From Gammaproteobacteria bacterium (GTDB taxonomy: Bacteria; Pseudomonadota; Gammaproteobacteria; HTCC5015): a DNA stretch of 64,000 nucleotides. Below are positions 34,549-43,452 of the stretch, piece after piece. Below the pieces are notes generated by a model. The model did not search any database. It was given only the letters and a program-made list of their open reading frames with translations, and was not told the DNA's origin. The stretch spans positions 124,001 through 188,000 of the forward strand of contig JANQRI010000019.1 of NCBI GenBank assembly GCA_028284675.1, written 5' to 3'. A program made the position numbers and the translations under genes. The stretch's first letter is position 1; each line of letters opens with the position of its first letter.

Positions 34549-34680
34549 GCTCATTTAAATTTTTTATGTGTGAGAAGTGTATTGGTTCTGTTGATCTAAT
34601 ATCCAGGTAGCAGGTTTTTATATCGGCTTGTGGTATTAAGCTGAGGGGTAAGCGGTGTTTGTGCGAATGTGGGGTTGCTT

Positions 34681-35004
34681 ATGAATGATGTCAAAGTAGA
34701 CGATATATTGCGTCAAATTAGGGTTCTTTCCAAAGAAGCCGGGTTTGATACTTCTTCTGGGGAAATTGCTGAAAAAAACGGTTTTGATTTTTCTTCTGCA
34801 TTAAAAGAATCTATCAATGAAGTAAATCAGGTGCAAAAAAATGCAGGGGAGTTGGCAAAATCATTTGAGCTGGGGGATCCAAACGTTAACCTTTCTCAGG
34901 TAATGATTGAAATGCAAAAAGCACGTATTTCATTTGAGGCGATTACGCAAGTTCGTAATAAGTTGATTGCTGCATATCAGGAAGTTATGAGTATGCAGGT
35001 ATGA
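34681..35004 (+). CDS. fliE: FliE, MS ring-rod junction protein
   Basis: 107 residues from ATG 34681, preceded by GGGG. The C-terminal half (DFSSALKESINEVNQVQKNAGELAKSFELGDPNVNLSQVMIEMQKARISFEAITQVRNKLIAAYQEVMSMQV) is diagnostic of FliE. Role: connects the MS ring to the rod, first substrate of the export gate. A GTG at 34669 could add four residues. No convincing promoter was found in the 130 bases upstream. Starts the unit fliEFGHIJ. Confidence 0.93.
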   Translation: MNDVKVDDILRQIRVLSKEAGFDTSSGEIAEKNGFDFSSALKESINEVNQVQKNAGELAKSFELGDPNVNLSQVMIEMQKARISFEAITQVRNKLIAAYQEVMSMQV

Positions 35005-35041
35005 AGTTTATTAATAGTAAATAATTTATGGAAAATCGGAT

Positions 35042-36736
35042 ATGGCTACGGATGCCCAGTCTATTATCACAGTGCCTGAAAGTGGCCCGGCATTAAATTT
35101 ATTTGGCAGGCCCTCTTTGCAACAGATTAAAACGATTATCGGTTTGGCGGCGGCTTTGTCGTTAGGCATGGGTATTGTTTTTTGGTCATTAAAGCCGAGT
35201 TATACCCCTATTTTTAATGATTTGTCAGATCGCGATGCAGTGCAGATTACTGAAATTCTGCAAACTGAGAATATACCGTTTCAAATAGAGTCTCGTACAG
35301 GGCTGGTACTTGTGCCACATGATAAGCTGCGGGAAGCGAGGATGAAGCTTGTTGCTTCAGGTGCTCCTTTCAGCGGTAGTGGTGGATTTGAATCACTTCA
35401 TGATGAACAGAGCCTGGGAACCAGTCAGTTTATAGAAACAGCCCGATATCACCATGTTCTGGAAACAGAGCTGGCACGAACCATATCAGCCATGCGTAAT
35501 GTGGAGTCTGCACGCGTACATCTGGCTTTGCCCAAACAGTCGGCATTTATTCGTAAACGGGCCAGGCCTTCTGCTTCAGTTATGACTAAATTGTTACAGG
35601 GGCGCACGCTTGCTGAAAATCAGGTTGGCTCTATTATGCACCTGGTTGCTTCAAGTGTTCCCTATATGGAAGCTAAAGATGTAACAGTTGTGGATCAATG
35701 GGGGCGGATGCTAACAACAGGTGACGCTGCTCCGGGAATGGCTGAAACGCGCACTCACATTGAATATACCCGCAGAGTAGAGCGGGATTATGTCAGCCGT
35801 ATTGAAGCACTATTAACCCCAATAGTCGGTTATGGCCGGGTAAAAGCTGAAGTTAATGCTGAGATTGACTTTTCAACAAATGAGAGCTTTGAGGAGCTCT
35901 ATACACCTGATCCTGAAAAAATCCGTAGCGAACAGACTCAGGAAAGTGAAAGTGCCAATGGATTGGCGGCTACAGGCGTGCCCGGGGCCTTAACCAATCA
36001 ACCGCCCGACGGAGCTGTGCTGAATGGCGCTGGGGCAGATATTGTTGGCGGGCCTGGCGGCGATACTCCCAGAACCAATAACCGAAGTGCTGTACGCAAC
36101 TATGAGTTGGATAAAACGATACGCAGAAGCAAACAAGGCTTGGGTGAAATAGTCCGCTTAAGTATTGCGGTTATTATTGATAATAAGTCTTTACCTGAAG
36201 CTCCTCCGGCGGAAGAAGGTGGAGCTGCTGCAGCCACCACTGCATCTTATACACAGGCAGAACTGGACCGTTTTTCAGAGCTGGTGAAGAATGCCGTGGG
36301 TTTTAAAGAAGAGCGGGGTGATAGTATTGAAGTGATTAACAGCGCTTTTCAATTTCCAGAAGAAGTTGAACCGCTTCCAGATACGCCGATTTGGCAACAG
36401 CCATGGCTTTGGACATTATCGAAACAAGTATTGGCTGGCCTGATTGTGCTTTTTATGATTTTTGGAATTGTTCGTCCGGCGCTGGGTTCGCTTTCATCCA
36501 AGGATGCGGGGGTTAAAGAAAATAAAAATAATGCCGATAGATCCGGTGAGTCGGATCAGAAGGTCAATGAAGATGACAAGCTGACACTTACCAACCAGTC
36601 CAGGCAACCTCAAGGTGCGTTGGCTGCGCCACCGCATGTGTATGGCGATATTCTGAACATGGCAAGAGCTATGGCTACTGATGATCCTAAAAGAGTGGCC
36701 AAAGTAATCAAAGATTGGGTTGCTACGGATGGGTGA
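35042..36736 (+). CDS. fliF: FliF, MS ring protein
   Basis: 564 residues. TM1 at about 31-50; the periplasmic ring domains contain YTPIFNDLSDRDAVQITEIL and ESARVHLALPKQSAFIRKRARPSASVM; TM2 at about 455-478; and a C-terminal cytoplasmic tail (MARAMATDDPKRVAKVIKDWVATDG) that binds FliG. Role: membrane ring on which the whole basal body is built, surrounding the export gate. Its last eight bases overlap fliG. Length and domains are normal. Confidence 0.94.
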   Translation: MATDAQSIITVPESGPALNLFGRPSLQQIKTIIGLAAALSLGMGIVFWSLKPSYTPIFNDLSDRDAVQITEILQTENIPFQIESRTGLVLVPHDKLREARMKLVASGAPFSGSGGFESLHDEQSLGTSQFIETARYHHVLETELARTISAMRNVESARVHLALPKQSAFIRKRARPSASVMTKLLQGRTLAENQVGSIMHLVASSVPYMEAKDVTVVDQWGRMLTTGDAAPGMAETRTHIEYTRRVERDYVSRIEALLTPIVGYGRVKAEVNAEIDFSTNESFEELYTPDPEKIRSEQTQESESANGLAATGVPGALTNQPPDGAVLNGAGADIVGGPGGDTPRTNNRSAVRNYELDKTIRRSKQGLGEIVRLSIAVIIDNKSLPEAPPAEEGGAAAATTASYTQAELDRFSELVKNAVGFKEERGDSIEVINSAFQFPEEVEPLPDTPIWQQPWLWTLSKQVLAGLIVLFMIFGIVRPALGSLSSKDAGVKENKNNADRSGESDQKVNEDDKLTLTNQSRQPQGALAAPPHVYGDILNMARAMATDDPKRVAKVIKDWVATDG

Positions 36737-37745
36737 AGAGGCTGATAAGCAGCCTACACTATCAAGATCTGAGCAGGCAGCTTTGCTATTAATGACTTTG
36801 GGAGAGAACCAGGCTGCTGAAGTGCTTAGGCATATGGGACCTAAAGAAGTGCAGTCACTGGGGGTAACCATGCAGTCTTTATCCAATATCACTCAGGAAC
36901 AGATAGCAAATGTTTTAGATGAATTTGTTAAGAGTGTAGGTAATCAGACGTCCCTTAGTATCGGTTCCGAGGACTACTTAAAAAATATTCTGCAAAAGGC
37001 ATTAGGCCGCGAAAAAGCCGGCAGTGTTATGTCCCGCATATCCATGGGCAGCAGTTCCAAAGGGCTGGATATGCTTAAGTGGATGGATGCGCAGGCAATA
37101 AATGACCTTATCCGCAGTGAACACCCGCAAATTATTGCGATTGTGCTCGTTTATCTGGAAAAGGATCAGGCTTCCGAAGTGCTTGGATTGTTGCCTGATG
37201 AAGTTCGTACCGAAGTGGTTATGAGAATAGCCAATATGGAAAGCGTCAATCCGGCCGCACTCAGTGAGCTGGATGCGATTATGGAGCGTCGTTTCGACGA
37301 TAATTTCTCCATGAAAGTTTCCAATATCGGTGGAGTGCGAGCAGCAGCTGAGTTGCTGAATGGTTTGCGTGGGGAGTTAAGTAGCCAGGTGCTTGAGAAG
37401 GTAGGTGAAGAAAATTCTGATTTGTGTAACAGCATTCAGGATCAAATGTTTATATTTGAAAATTTATTGGAACTGGATGATCGGGGCGTTCAGACTTTGC
37501 TGCGGGAAGTGTCCTCTGATTCATTAGTTGTTGCGTTGAAAGGCGCCAGTCAGGAAATGCAGGAGAAGGTTTTTCGCAACATGTCAAAGCGCGCTGCTGA
37601 GATGTTGAGAGATGATCTGGAGACACAGGGGCCTGTGCGATTGAAAGAGGTTGAAGAAGCTCAAAAAAGCATATTGACTATCGCGAGGACCCTGGCTGAT
37701 GAAGGTAAGATCATGCTTGGGTCGGGAGGGGACGATTTTGTCTAA
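36729..37745 (+). CDS. fliG: FliG, motor switch protein
   Basis: 338 residues from ATG 36729, which overlaps the fliF stop; a TTG nine bases earlier is less likely. Contains LSRSEQAALLLMTLGENQAAEVLRHMGPKEVQ at the N-terminus, the middle-domain segment (IRSEHPQIIAIVLVYLEKDQASEVL), and the C-terminal torque helix region with DDRGVQTLLREVSSDSLVVALKGA. Role: rotor ring that touches the stator and sets rotation sense with FliM and FliN. Overlap with fliF suggests coupled translation. Confidence 0.94.
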   Translation: MGEEADKQPTLSRSEQAALLLMTLGENQAAEVLRHMGPKEVQSLGVTMQSLSNITQEQIANVLDEFVKSVGNQTSLSIGSEDYLKNILQKALGREKAGSVMSRISMGSSSKGLDMLKWMDAQAINDLIRSEHPQIIAIVLVYLEKDQASEVLGLLPDEVRTEVVMRIANMESVNPAALSELDAIMERRFDDNFSMKVSNIGGVRAAAELLNGLRGELSSQVLEKVGEENSDLCNSIQDQMFIFENLLELDDRGVQTLLREVSSDSLVVALKGASQEMQEKVFRNMSKRAAEMLRDDLETQGPVRLKEVEEAQKSILTIARTLADEGKIMLGSGGDDFV

Positions 37746-38412
37746 AGTGATATCAGGCGAAAAACTCGGTGATGTTAAGAATTGGCAGATCCCTCACGTC
37801 GATACCCCGGGTGAACAAAAAACGACTGGTTATAGTGAGGGTTTGGCGACGGTTTGTGAACAATTGCCGACCCTCGAAGATATCGAGTCTTTACGCAAGA
37901 AAGTATATGATGAAAGCTATAATGCCGGGTTTAGCAAGGGCCTGGAGGATGCGGAATCTGAGCTGTCCTCTTCAATAGGACTGGTAAAAAATATACTTGA
38001 TCAGTTATCAGTGCCGGTGGCGCAGATTGATCAAGAAATGAAAGAGCTTTTGGTGAGGCTCGCTATTGTTGTTGCCAAGCAGATACTCAACATTGAAATC
38101 AGTCGTGATCCGGGGCATCTAATGAAGTTTATAGAGCAGGGGGTCAGTATATTGCCTGAGTCTCCAATGACAATCTATATTCATTTAAACCCCAGAGATG
38201 CATCTCGTATTAATGATATGCTGAAAAGCGAGCACAAAAAATCCTGGGCTATTGTCGAGGATGAGAGTGTTGAGGCAGGTGGTTGCAAATTGTTTAGTGA
38301 AAATTCGAGTGTGGATTTAACTTTAGAATCTCAACTTGCGAGGATAGCGACAAAGTTTTTTGATCTGGATTCTGACGATGAGGGTCCGGATATAGAGCAG
38401 TTATCAATATAG
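37738..38412 (+). CDS. fliH: FliH, export ATPase regulator
   Basis: 224 residues from a TTG start at 37738, with GGAGGGG just upstream and an eight-base overlap with fliG; a GTG three codons on (37747) is the alternative. The central GFSKGLEDAE(S/E) glycine-spaced helix and the C-terminal IVVAKQILNIEISRDPGHLMKFIEQGVSILP... GGCKLFSENSSVDLTLESQLARI are FliH features. Role: binds FliI, links it to the C ring and restrains its ATPase. The N-terminus is hard to fix because no ATG is available. Confidence 0.88.
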   Translation: MSKVISGEKLGDVKNWQIPHVDTPGEQKTTGYSEGLATVCEQLPTLEDIESLRKKVYDESYNAGFSKGLEDAESELSSSIGLVKNILDQLSVPVAQIDQEMKELLVRLAIVVAKQILNIEISRDPGHLMKFIEQGVSILPESPMTIYIHLNPRDASRINDMLKSEHKKSWAIVEDESVEAGGCKLFSENSSVDLTLESQLARIATKFFDLDSDDEGPDIEQLSI

Positions 38413-38424
38413 CCGGTTAGTCTA

Positions 38425-39765
38425 ATGCAAAATCTCGATTTGGGCGCACGCTGGAAAAACTATCTTTCACATTGTTGTGAAGAGCTGGTAGTTCCGGATA
38501 TGGCTGTTGAGGGAAAATTAACCCGCATTGTCGGTTTGACGCTGGAGGCAATGGGGTGTAGGGCTGCAATTGGGGCGCGTTGCCTGGTCGAAACAAAAAA
38601 AGGTGGTACCGTCGAAGCAGAAGTCGTGGGGTTTTCTGATAACAAAACGTATTTAATGTCCATCGGTGATATGCGTGGCCTGGTTCCCGGAGCACGTGTA
38701 GTGCCCGCACAGCGTGAATATGAAGTGCCGGTGGGGGATGCGCTGTTAGGGCGGGTCCTGGACGGCACCGGTCGCCCGCTGGATGGTAAAGGCGCGCTGG
38801 AAGTAGATGATTATCAGCCGCTGAATGGAATTCCGATTAATCCTCTGAATAGAAAGATGATTGATACTGCGCTGGATGTTGGTGTTCGTGCGATTAATGG
38901 TTTGTTGACAGTAGGCCGAGGTCAGCGGATGGGCTTGTTTGCAGGCAGTGGCGTCGGTAAAAGTGTTTTGTTAGGTATGATGACCCGGCACACTAAAGCA
39001 GACGTGACCGTTGTTGGGCTTATTGGCGAGCGTGGCCGCGAAGTTAATGAATTTGTGCAGAATATACTTGGAGAAGAGGGACTTAGTAATGCGGTGGTTG
39101 TTGCTGTGCCGGCTGATCAATCGCCTTTACAGCGGCTACATGGCGCAATGTTGGCGACATCTATTGCCGAATATTTTAGAGACGAAGGCAAGCAAGTGCT
39201 GTTATTAATCGACTCGTTGACACGTTTTGCCCATGCGCATCGTGAAATCGCACTTGCAGTTGGTGAGCCGCCGGCGACAAAAGGGTATCCGCCTTCGGTA
39301 TTTGCCAAATTGCCGGCATTAGTGGAACGTGCGGGCAATAGCGATGTCGGTGAAGGTTCGATCACGGCATTCTATACGGTCTTGACTGAGAATGATGAGC
39401 ATAATGACCCGGTGGCGGATGCTGCCAGAGCAGTATTGGATGGCCATATCATACTGTCCAGAGAGATAGCAGAGTCCGGGCGTTTCCCTGCAATAGACCT
39501 TGAAGCGTCGGTCAGCCGGCTGATGTCCGTAGTAGCCGGCCCCCAACAGCAGCAGCAGGTCAGGCAATTTCGTAAAATATATTCCAAATATAGAGAGAAT
39601 CAGGATCTGATTAAAATGGGAATGTACAAAGCGGGCGCTGATTCGGAAATAGACCAGGCAATCAGTATGCATAAACTTTTCACTGAGTACTTAAGTCAGC
39701 CTATGGATCAAGCGGTAACTTATGAGCAAAGCCTTAATGAGTTATCAAAAGTATTTCATCATTAG
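38425..39765 (+). CDS. fliI: FliI, flagellar export ATPase
   Basis: 446 residues, standard. The Walker A GLFAGSGVGKSVLLGMM, the GLIGERGREVNEF loop, and Walker B QVLLLIDSLTRFAHAHRE are intact, as is the ATPase signature PPSVFAKLPALVERAG. Role: F1-like hexameric ATPase that feeds export substrates to the gate with FliH and FliJ. It begins 12 bases after fliH. A hairpin in the gap before fliJ may influence the downstream level. Confidence 0.95.
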   Translation: MQNLDLGARWKNYLSHCCEELVVPDMAVEGKLTRIVGLTLEAMGCRAAIGARCLVETKKGGTVEAEVVGFSDNKTYLMSIGDMRGLVPGARVVPAQREYEVPVGDALLGRVLDGTGRPLDGKGALEVDDYQPLNGIPINPLNRKMIDTALDVGVRAINGLLTVGRGQRMGLFAGSGVGKSVLLGMMTRHTKADVTVVGLIGERGREVNEFVQNILGEEGLSNAVVVAVPADQSPLQRLHGAMLATSIAEYFRDEGKQVLLLIDSLTRFAHAHREIALAVGEPPATKGYPPSVFAKLPALVERAGNSDVGEGSITAFYTVLTENDEHNDPVADAARAVLDGHIILSREIAESGRFPAIDLEASVSRLMSVVAGPQQQQQVRQFRKIYSKYRENQDLIKMGMYKAGADSEIDQAISMHKLFTEYLSQPMDQAVTYEQSLNELSKVFHH

Positions 39766-39771
39766 TGTGGT

Positions 39772-39803
39772 TTTTGATACCCTGCGATTGTGCGGTATCA
39801 AAA
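39772..39803 (+). other. Hairpin between fliI and fliJ
   Basis: TTTTGATACC (39772-39781) and GGTATCAAAA (39794-39803) are a perfect ten-base inverted repeat with a 12-base loop, six bases after the fliI stop. There is no T run after it. It probably acts on mRNA stability or partial termination within the operon. Confidence 0.6.
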
Positions 39804-39836
39804 GTCAGGCGCTGGATAATAATAAGGAAGTGATTT

Positions 39837-40283
39837 ATGCCCAAGGATGGACAGTTGCAGTCAGTGCAAAATATTACCCAGGTTTTAGAGCGGGACGCTG
39901 AAAAAGCCTTTATAGAAATATTACAGAAAAAATCAGCGGCTGAAAAACAACTGGTTGAATTAATCGGCTATCGGGAAGAGTATGAGAACCGGGTAAAGGC
40001 CGATACAGCAACTCACGGTGTTTCAATAGAGGCTGTTAAGCGCGACCGTGTTTTTATTGATCGGCTGAACGAAACTATTTTTCAACAACAGGCACTGATA
40101 CATAATCTTACCAAAGACCTGGAAGCCCGGTTGGAGCACTGGCGAAAGTCTCACGCAAGCAACAAAAGCCTTGAAGTTTTACTGCAGCGCTATAAGCAGC
40201 AGAAGTGGCAACAGAATGACCGGCGGATGCAGGCTGAAAGCGAGGACACGTTCAACAGTCGCTATAATTACGATAACAAGTAG
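39837..40283 (+). CDS. fliJ: FliJ, export ATPase stalk protein
   Basis: 148 residues forming two long antiparallel helices: LQSVQNITQVLERDAEKAFIEILQKKSAAEKQL and a basic Gln-rich second helix (LIHNLTKDLEARLEHWRKSHASNKSLEVLLQRYKQQ). This is the FliJ pattern and length. Role: central stalk of the FliI ring and escort for chaperone complexes. It lies 71 bases after fliI behind a hairpin and is followed by the fliK sigma-54 promoter, so it closes the fliE unit. Confidence 0.88.
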   Translation: MPKDGQLQSVQNITQVLERDAEKAFIEILQKKSAAEKQLVELIGYREEYENRVKADTATHGVSIEAVKRDRVFIDRLNETIFQQQALIHNLTKDLEARLEHWRKSHASNKSLEVLLQRYKQQKWQQNDRRMQAESEDTFNSRYNYDNK

Positions 40284-40296
40284 CCTCCTATTATTT

Positions 40297-40312
40297 TGGC
40301 GCATTATTTGCT
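40297..40312 (+). promoter_or_regulatory. Sigma-54 promoter of fliK
   Basis: TGGCGCATTATTTGCT: GG-N10-GC spacing, TGGCGC at -24 (one change from TGGCAC), TTGCT at -12. The expected transcript start lies about 30 bases before the GTG of fliK, which supports that start codon. fliK would be its own sigma-54 unit. Confidence 0.82.
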
Positions 40313-40353
40313 CATTAATATGCATTAGTCAGTCAATAGGAATTAATGAGCCA

Positions 40354-41652
40354 GTGAATTTTTTGCAACTTCAGTCTCTCGCGTTAAATGCACAACTACC
40401 CACTAACCCCGTGGGCACAGCTGTTTCCGGGGAAAGTTTGCAACCTATTGAAATAAAAGACTTTTATGAGTTATTAAATACTGAAAACAGTGCCTTAAAA
40501 AATGCCTTTGATTTACTTGCAGGCATTGAAAATGGTACTCAGCCAGTACTGGCAGACACTGAAAACACCATCCATGAGGTGGTTATGGGCACTGAAAACA
40601 GTACCCATGAGATGCTTGAACGTTATCAGCGGGTTTTAAATGTTTTTGGGCCTATATCTGGCCAAAGCGGATTGACACAAAATACCGGAATAGATTTGCA
40701 GGCCAAAACCGATAATTTGCCATATGGTGGCAAGTCTTTACCGCCTCTGGTTGGGCAGCCGGGGACGGTTCCTGAGGTAGCCGATCGCGCGACACAGCTG
40801 ATTTTTCGTTCAGAGCCCAATCTGACCGCGACTCCGCAAAATACACAAGCGGTAATGCCGCATGATTCAGCAATGCCGTTATTGCCGGATAATCAACCTC
40901 AGGTTTCTGAGGGCGATATACCACTTCAAAATAGAGTGCTGCAGGAAACTGATTTTGTAAAAGATAAAGGTTTTGATGATGGTTTGGAGTATTTATCAAT
41001 TGAACCGGAAGCAGACTCAGTATTTATTAAGCATGCAAATGATAAAGTATTGGCTCAGTCGCGGCCTCAGATGGAGGCTATGCCACTTTCATCGTATTCC
41101 GCAGCAACGGTTTCTACTGCCTATGCTGATGCAAATACCGGATTAATAACACCTCAACCATTGCTGCAGGCATCGAAATTTGATTTGTCTCCGCAGATAG
41201 GTATAGAGGGTGGCTCACGTTCTTTGCCGTTGACGGATGCTGGTTATGAAGTTTCTTTCGCTAAAACGATAAACTGGATGGCGGACAAAGGTGTCCAAAA
41301 TGCGCGTTTAATGGTCAATCCGCCTGAGCTCGGTGCGATCGATATTCAGCTTGAAGTTGTAGAAAACGATTTAAAATTAAATGTGGTCACTCACTCAGCG
41401 ATGGCACGTGATTCACTTGAGGGGGCAGTGCCGAGATTGCGTGAAATGTTCGTGAGCGGTGAAATGAATCTGGTTCAGGTTGATATTTCACAGCGTGATA
41501 CGGGGAATCCGCAAATGCAGGATCAACCTTATGCCGAATCTACAGAGCAGCATGAACATACTGACTCAAAAGAGTCTACTGTAAACGAGCAAGAATCTAT
41601 ATCCACAACAAGTCAGGCGCATTATGATGGCTTGGTGGATGCTTATGCATAA
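40354..41652 (+). CDS. fliK: FliK, hook-length control protein
   Basis: 432 residues from a GTG start at 40354; the only in-frame ATGs upstream lie inside fliJ. Residues 1-300 are low-complexity, Gln/Thr/Asn-rich, with a small TENS repeat (nt 40480, 40558, 40591). Residues about 300-380 are the conserved FliK C-terminal domain (GVQNARLMVNPPELGAIDIQLEVVENDLKLNVVTHSAMARDSLEGAVPRLREMF). Role: exported ruler that stops hook growth by acting on FlhB. Single gene between sigma-54 and sigma-28 promoters. Nothing is missing apart from the unusual start codon. Confidence 0.88.
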   Translation: MNFLQLQSLALNAQLPTNPVGTAVSGESLQPIEIKDFYELLNTENSALKNAFDLLAGIENGTQPVLADTENTIHEVVMGTENSTHEMLERYQRVLNVFGPISGQSGLTQNTGIDLQAKTDNLPYGGKSLPPLVGQPGTVPEVADRATQLIFRSEPNLTATPQNTQAVMPHDSAMPLLPDNQPQVSEGDIPLQNRVLQETDFVKDKGFDDGLEYLSIEPEADSVFIKHANDKVLAQSRPQMEAMPLSSYSAATVSTAYADANTGLITPQPLLQASKFDLSPQIGIEGGSRSLPLTDAGYEVSFAKTINWMADKGVQNARLMVNPPELGAIDIQLEVVENDLKLNVVTHSAMARDSLEGAVPRLREMFVSGEMNLVQVDISQRDTGNPQMQDQPYAESTEQHEHTDSKESTVNEQESISTTSQAHYDGLVDAYA

Positions 41653-41701
41653 TTTATATATTTTTCAATAGCCTACAGAGGCTGGCCGGAATATCAGCTC
41701 T

Positions 41702-41728
41702 TAAAGTTTACAGGTGCTGAGACGATAT
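41702..41728 (+). promoter_or_regulatory. Sigma-28 promoter of pomAB-pilZ
   Basis: TAAAGTTT (41702-41709) is a perfect -35 octamer; an 11-base spacer is followed by GACGATAT (41721-41728), six of eight to GCCGATAA. The stator ATG is about 44 bases after it. Confidence 0.75.
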
Positions 41729-41772
41729 AACCGATACAGAGTAGCCGCTTAAAATAGGGACGGAGGCAGCTA

Positions 41773-42540
41773 ATGGATATAGCCACGCTATTCGGAATCA
41801 TCGGTGCATTTATGATTATCGCAGCAGCAATCCTGCTGGGCGGAAGTGCTGATATATTCATAAATATTCCATCATTGACGGTGGTTGTTGGCGGTACGTT
41901 TGCGGTCACGTTAAGCCAGATATCCCTTAAGCAATTTTTCGGTTCATTCAAGGTTGCATTAAAAGCATTTATGCATAAATCGCCACCCCCTAATTCTTTA
42001 ATAGAAGAGGCGGTTGAGCTGGCAAATATTGCCAGAAAAGAGGGAGTGTTAGCGCTTGAAGGAAAAGAAATAGCCGATAAGTTTCTTGAGAAGGGTATTT
42101 TTTTATGTATAGACGGCCATCCTCCTGAAGTTGTGCAAAAAATGCTGGGTAAAGATATTAGCTTAACTATTGAGAGACATGAAGTTGGTATAAAAATGTT
42201 CAAATCAATGGGTGATGTCGCACCTGCGATGGGCATGATCGGTACATTGATTGGTCTGGTTCAAATGCTTTCCAATATGGATGACCCGAAAAAAATTGGC
42301 CCGGCGATGGCGGTTGCATTATTGACTACTTTATATGGAGCCATTATTGCAAATGCTTTTGCTATTCCCATAGCTCAAAAGCTGAAAATGGTCAGCCGAA
42401 ATGAACGGTTGAATAAAAGTCTGATTTTGGAATCCGTATCTTCGATTCAAGGTGGTACGAACCCTAAAGTATTGGAGCAGTTGCTGGTTACGTTTTTGCC
42501 ATCCAGTCAGCGGCAGTTGGCAGGAAAAGAAGAATCATAG
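41773..42540 (+). CDS. pomA: PomA/MotA-type stator ion channel subunit
   Basis: 255 residues with four membrane segments. MDIATLFGIIGAFMIIAAAILLGGSADIF at the start and GDVAPAMGMIGTLIGLVQMLSNMDDPKKIGPAMAVALLTTLYGAIIANAFAIPIAQKL in TM3-4 are very close to Vibrio PomA. Role: with the B subunit forms the stator that converts ion flow to torque on FliG. By resemblance I infer a sodium type, to be proven by experiment. It is the first gene of pomA-pomB-pilZ under a sigma-28 promoter, and the second stator pair in this window (with motCD). Confidence 0.88.
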   Translation: MDIATLFGIIGAFMIIAAAILLGGSADIFINIPSLTVVVGGTFAVTLSQISLKQFFGSFKVALKAFMHKSPPPNSLIEEAVELANIARKEGVLALEGKEIADKFLEKGIFLCIDGHPPEVVQKMLGKDISLTIERHEVGIKMFKSMGDVAPAMGMIGTLIGLVQMLSNMDDPKKIGPAMAVALLTTLYGAIIANAFAIPIAQKLKMVSRNERLNKSLILESVSSIQGGTNPKVLEQLLVTFLPSSQRQLAGKEES

Positions 42541-42552
42541 TTATGCATCGTA

Positions 42553-43452
42553 ATGGATGACGAAATCACAGGGGATGAAGAGCAGGAGGAAGCTGCCGGC
42601 TGGATAATGACATTCGCCGATTTGATGTCATTATTAATGTGCTTTTTTGTATTATTACTCGCTTTTTCTGAAATGGATGTTTTAAAGTTCAAACAGTTGG
42701 CTGGCTCTATGCGCGAAGCTTTCGGCGTACAGCGGGAAATCAAAGTCAAAGAGATGCCTAAAGGCACCAGTATCATTGCACAAGAGTTTAGCCCCGGGCG
42801 ACCATCTCCTACGGTTATCATTGATTTGCGTCAGCAAACAACCGATGAAACCAAAGATAATCTCGATTTCGGTGAGGGCGAAAAGAGTGATGAGGAAGAT
42901 CTGGATGAGCTAAAAAAGGCACTGAAAGCTCAGCTTGAGCAACAGTTACGTGACAAGCTTGATGAAATGAAAGAGTTGTTACAAGAAGATATAGATCAGG
43001 GCTTATTGGATGTCACATCTGAAGAAAACGAAATTGTAATACGCATTCGCGAAAAAGGTTCATTTCCTTCGGGTACGGCTCGAATTCAAAAAACATTTTT
43101 CCCGATTTTGGCAAAGATCGGAAAAGCATTACGTGAAATTGATGGTCAGATTGTTGTGTCAGGCCACACTGATAATATACCTATCTTTACCTCTAAATTC
43201 CCGTCAAACTGGATACTTTCGGCGGCCAGGGCTGCAAGTGTAGTACACCATTTGACAAAATATGCGAAAGTAGCCGGTGAGCGAATCGAAATCAGAGCTC
43301 ATGGGGAAACCAAGCCGCTGGATACTAATGAAAACAGGCTGGGGCGCGCTAAAAATCGACGTGTTGAAATCAGTGTTGCATTTAGAGATTTCGAAACCAT
43401 ACGGTCAGAAGATATTCGAGCCACCCTGGAGGCAATGCAGGCAGATGAGTGA
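42553..43452 (+). CDS. pomB: PomB/MotB-type stator subunit
   Basis: 299 residues. One membrane segment with the ion-binding Asp23 in WIMTFADLMSLLMCFFVLLLAFSEMDVLKFKQLAGSM, which is close to PomB. A plug and a charged coiled-coil linker (about 100-165, Glu/Lys rich, longer than in MotB) follow. The C-terminal OmpA-like peptidoglycan domain has VSGHTDNIPIFTSKFPSNWILSAARAASVV and GRAKNRRVEI. Role: anchors the stator to the wall and carries the ion path. Its stop overlaps the PilZ gene by eight bases. Confidence 0.9.
   Translation: MDDEITGDEEQEEAAGWIMTFADLMSLLMCFFVLLLAFSEMDVLKFKQLAGSMREAFGVQREIKVKEMPKGTSIIAQEFSPGRPSPTVIIDLRQQTTDETKDNLDFGEGEKSDEEDLDELKKALKAQLEQQLRDKLDEMKELLQEDIDQGLLDVTSEENEIVIRIREKGSFPSGTARIQKTFFPILAKIGKALREIDGQIVVSGHTDNIPIFTSKFPSNWILSAARAASVVHHLTKYAKVAGERIEIRAHGETKPLDTNENRLGRAKNRRVEISVAFRDFETIRSEDIRATLEAMQADE

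Noticed and set aside
34536..34551. Weak GG-N10-GC site (TGGTATGGCATAAGCT) as a fliE promoter
   Set aside because: The -24 and -12 boxes match poorly and it overlaps the end of fleR; left unassigned.
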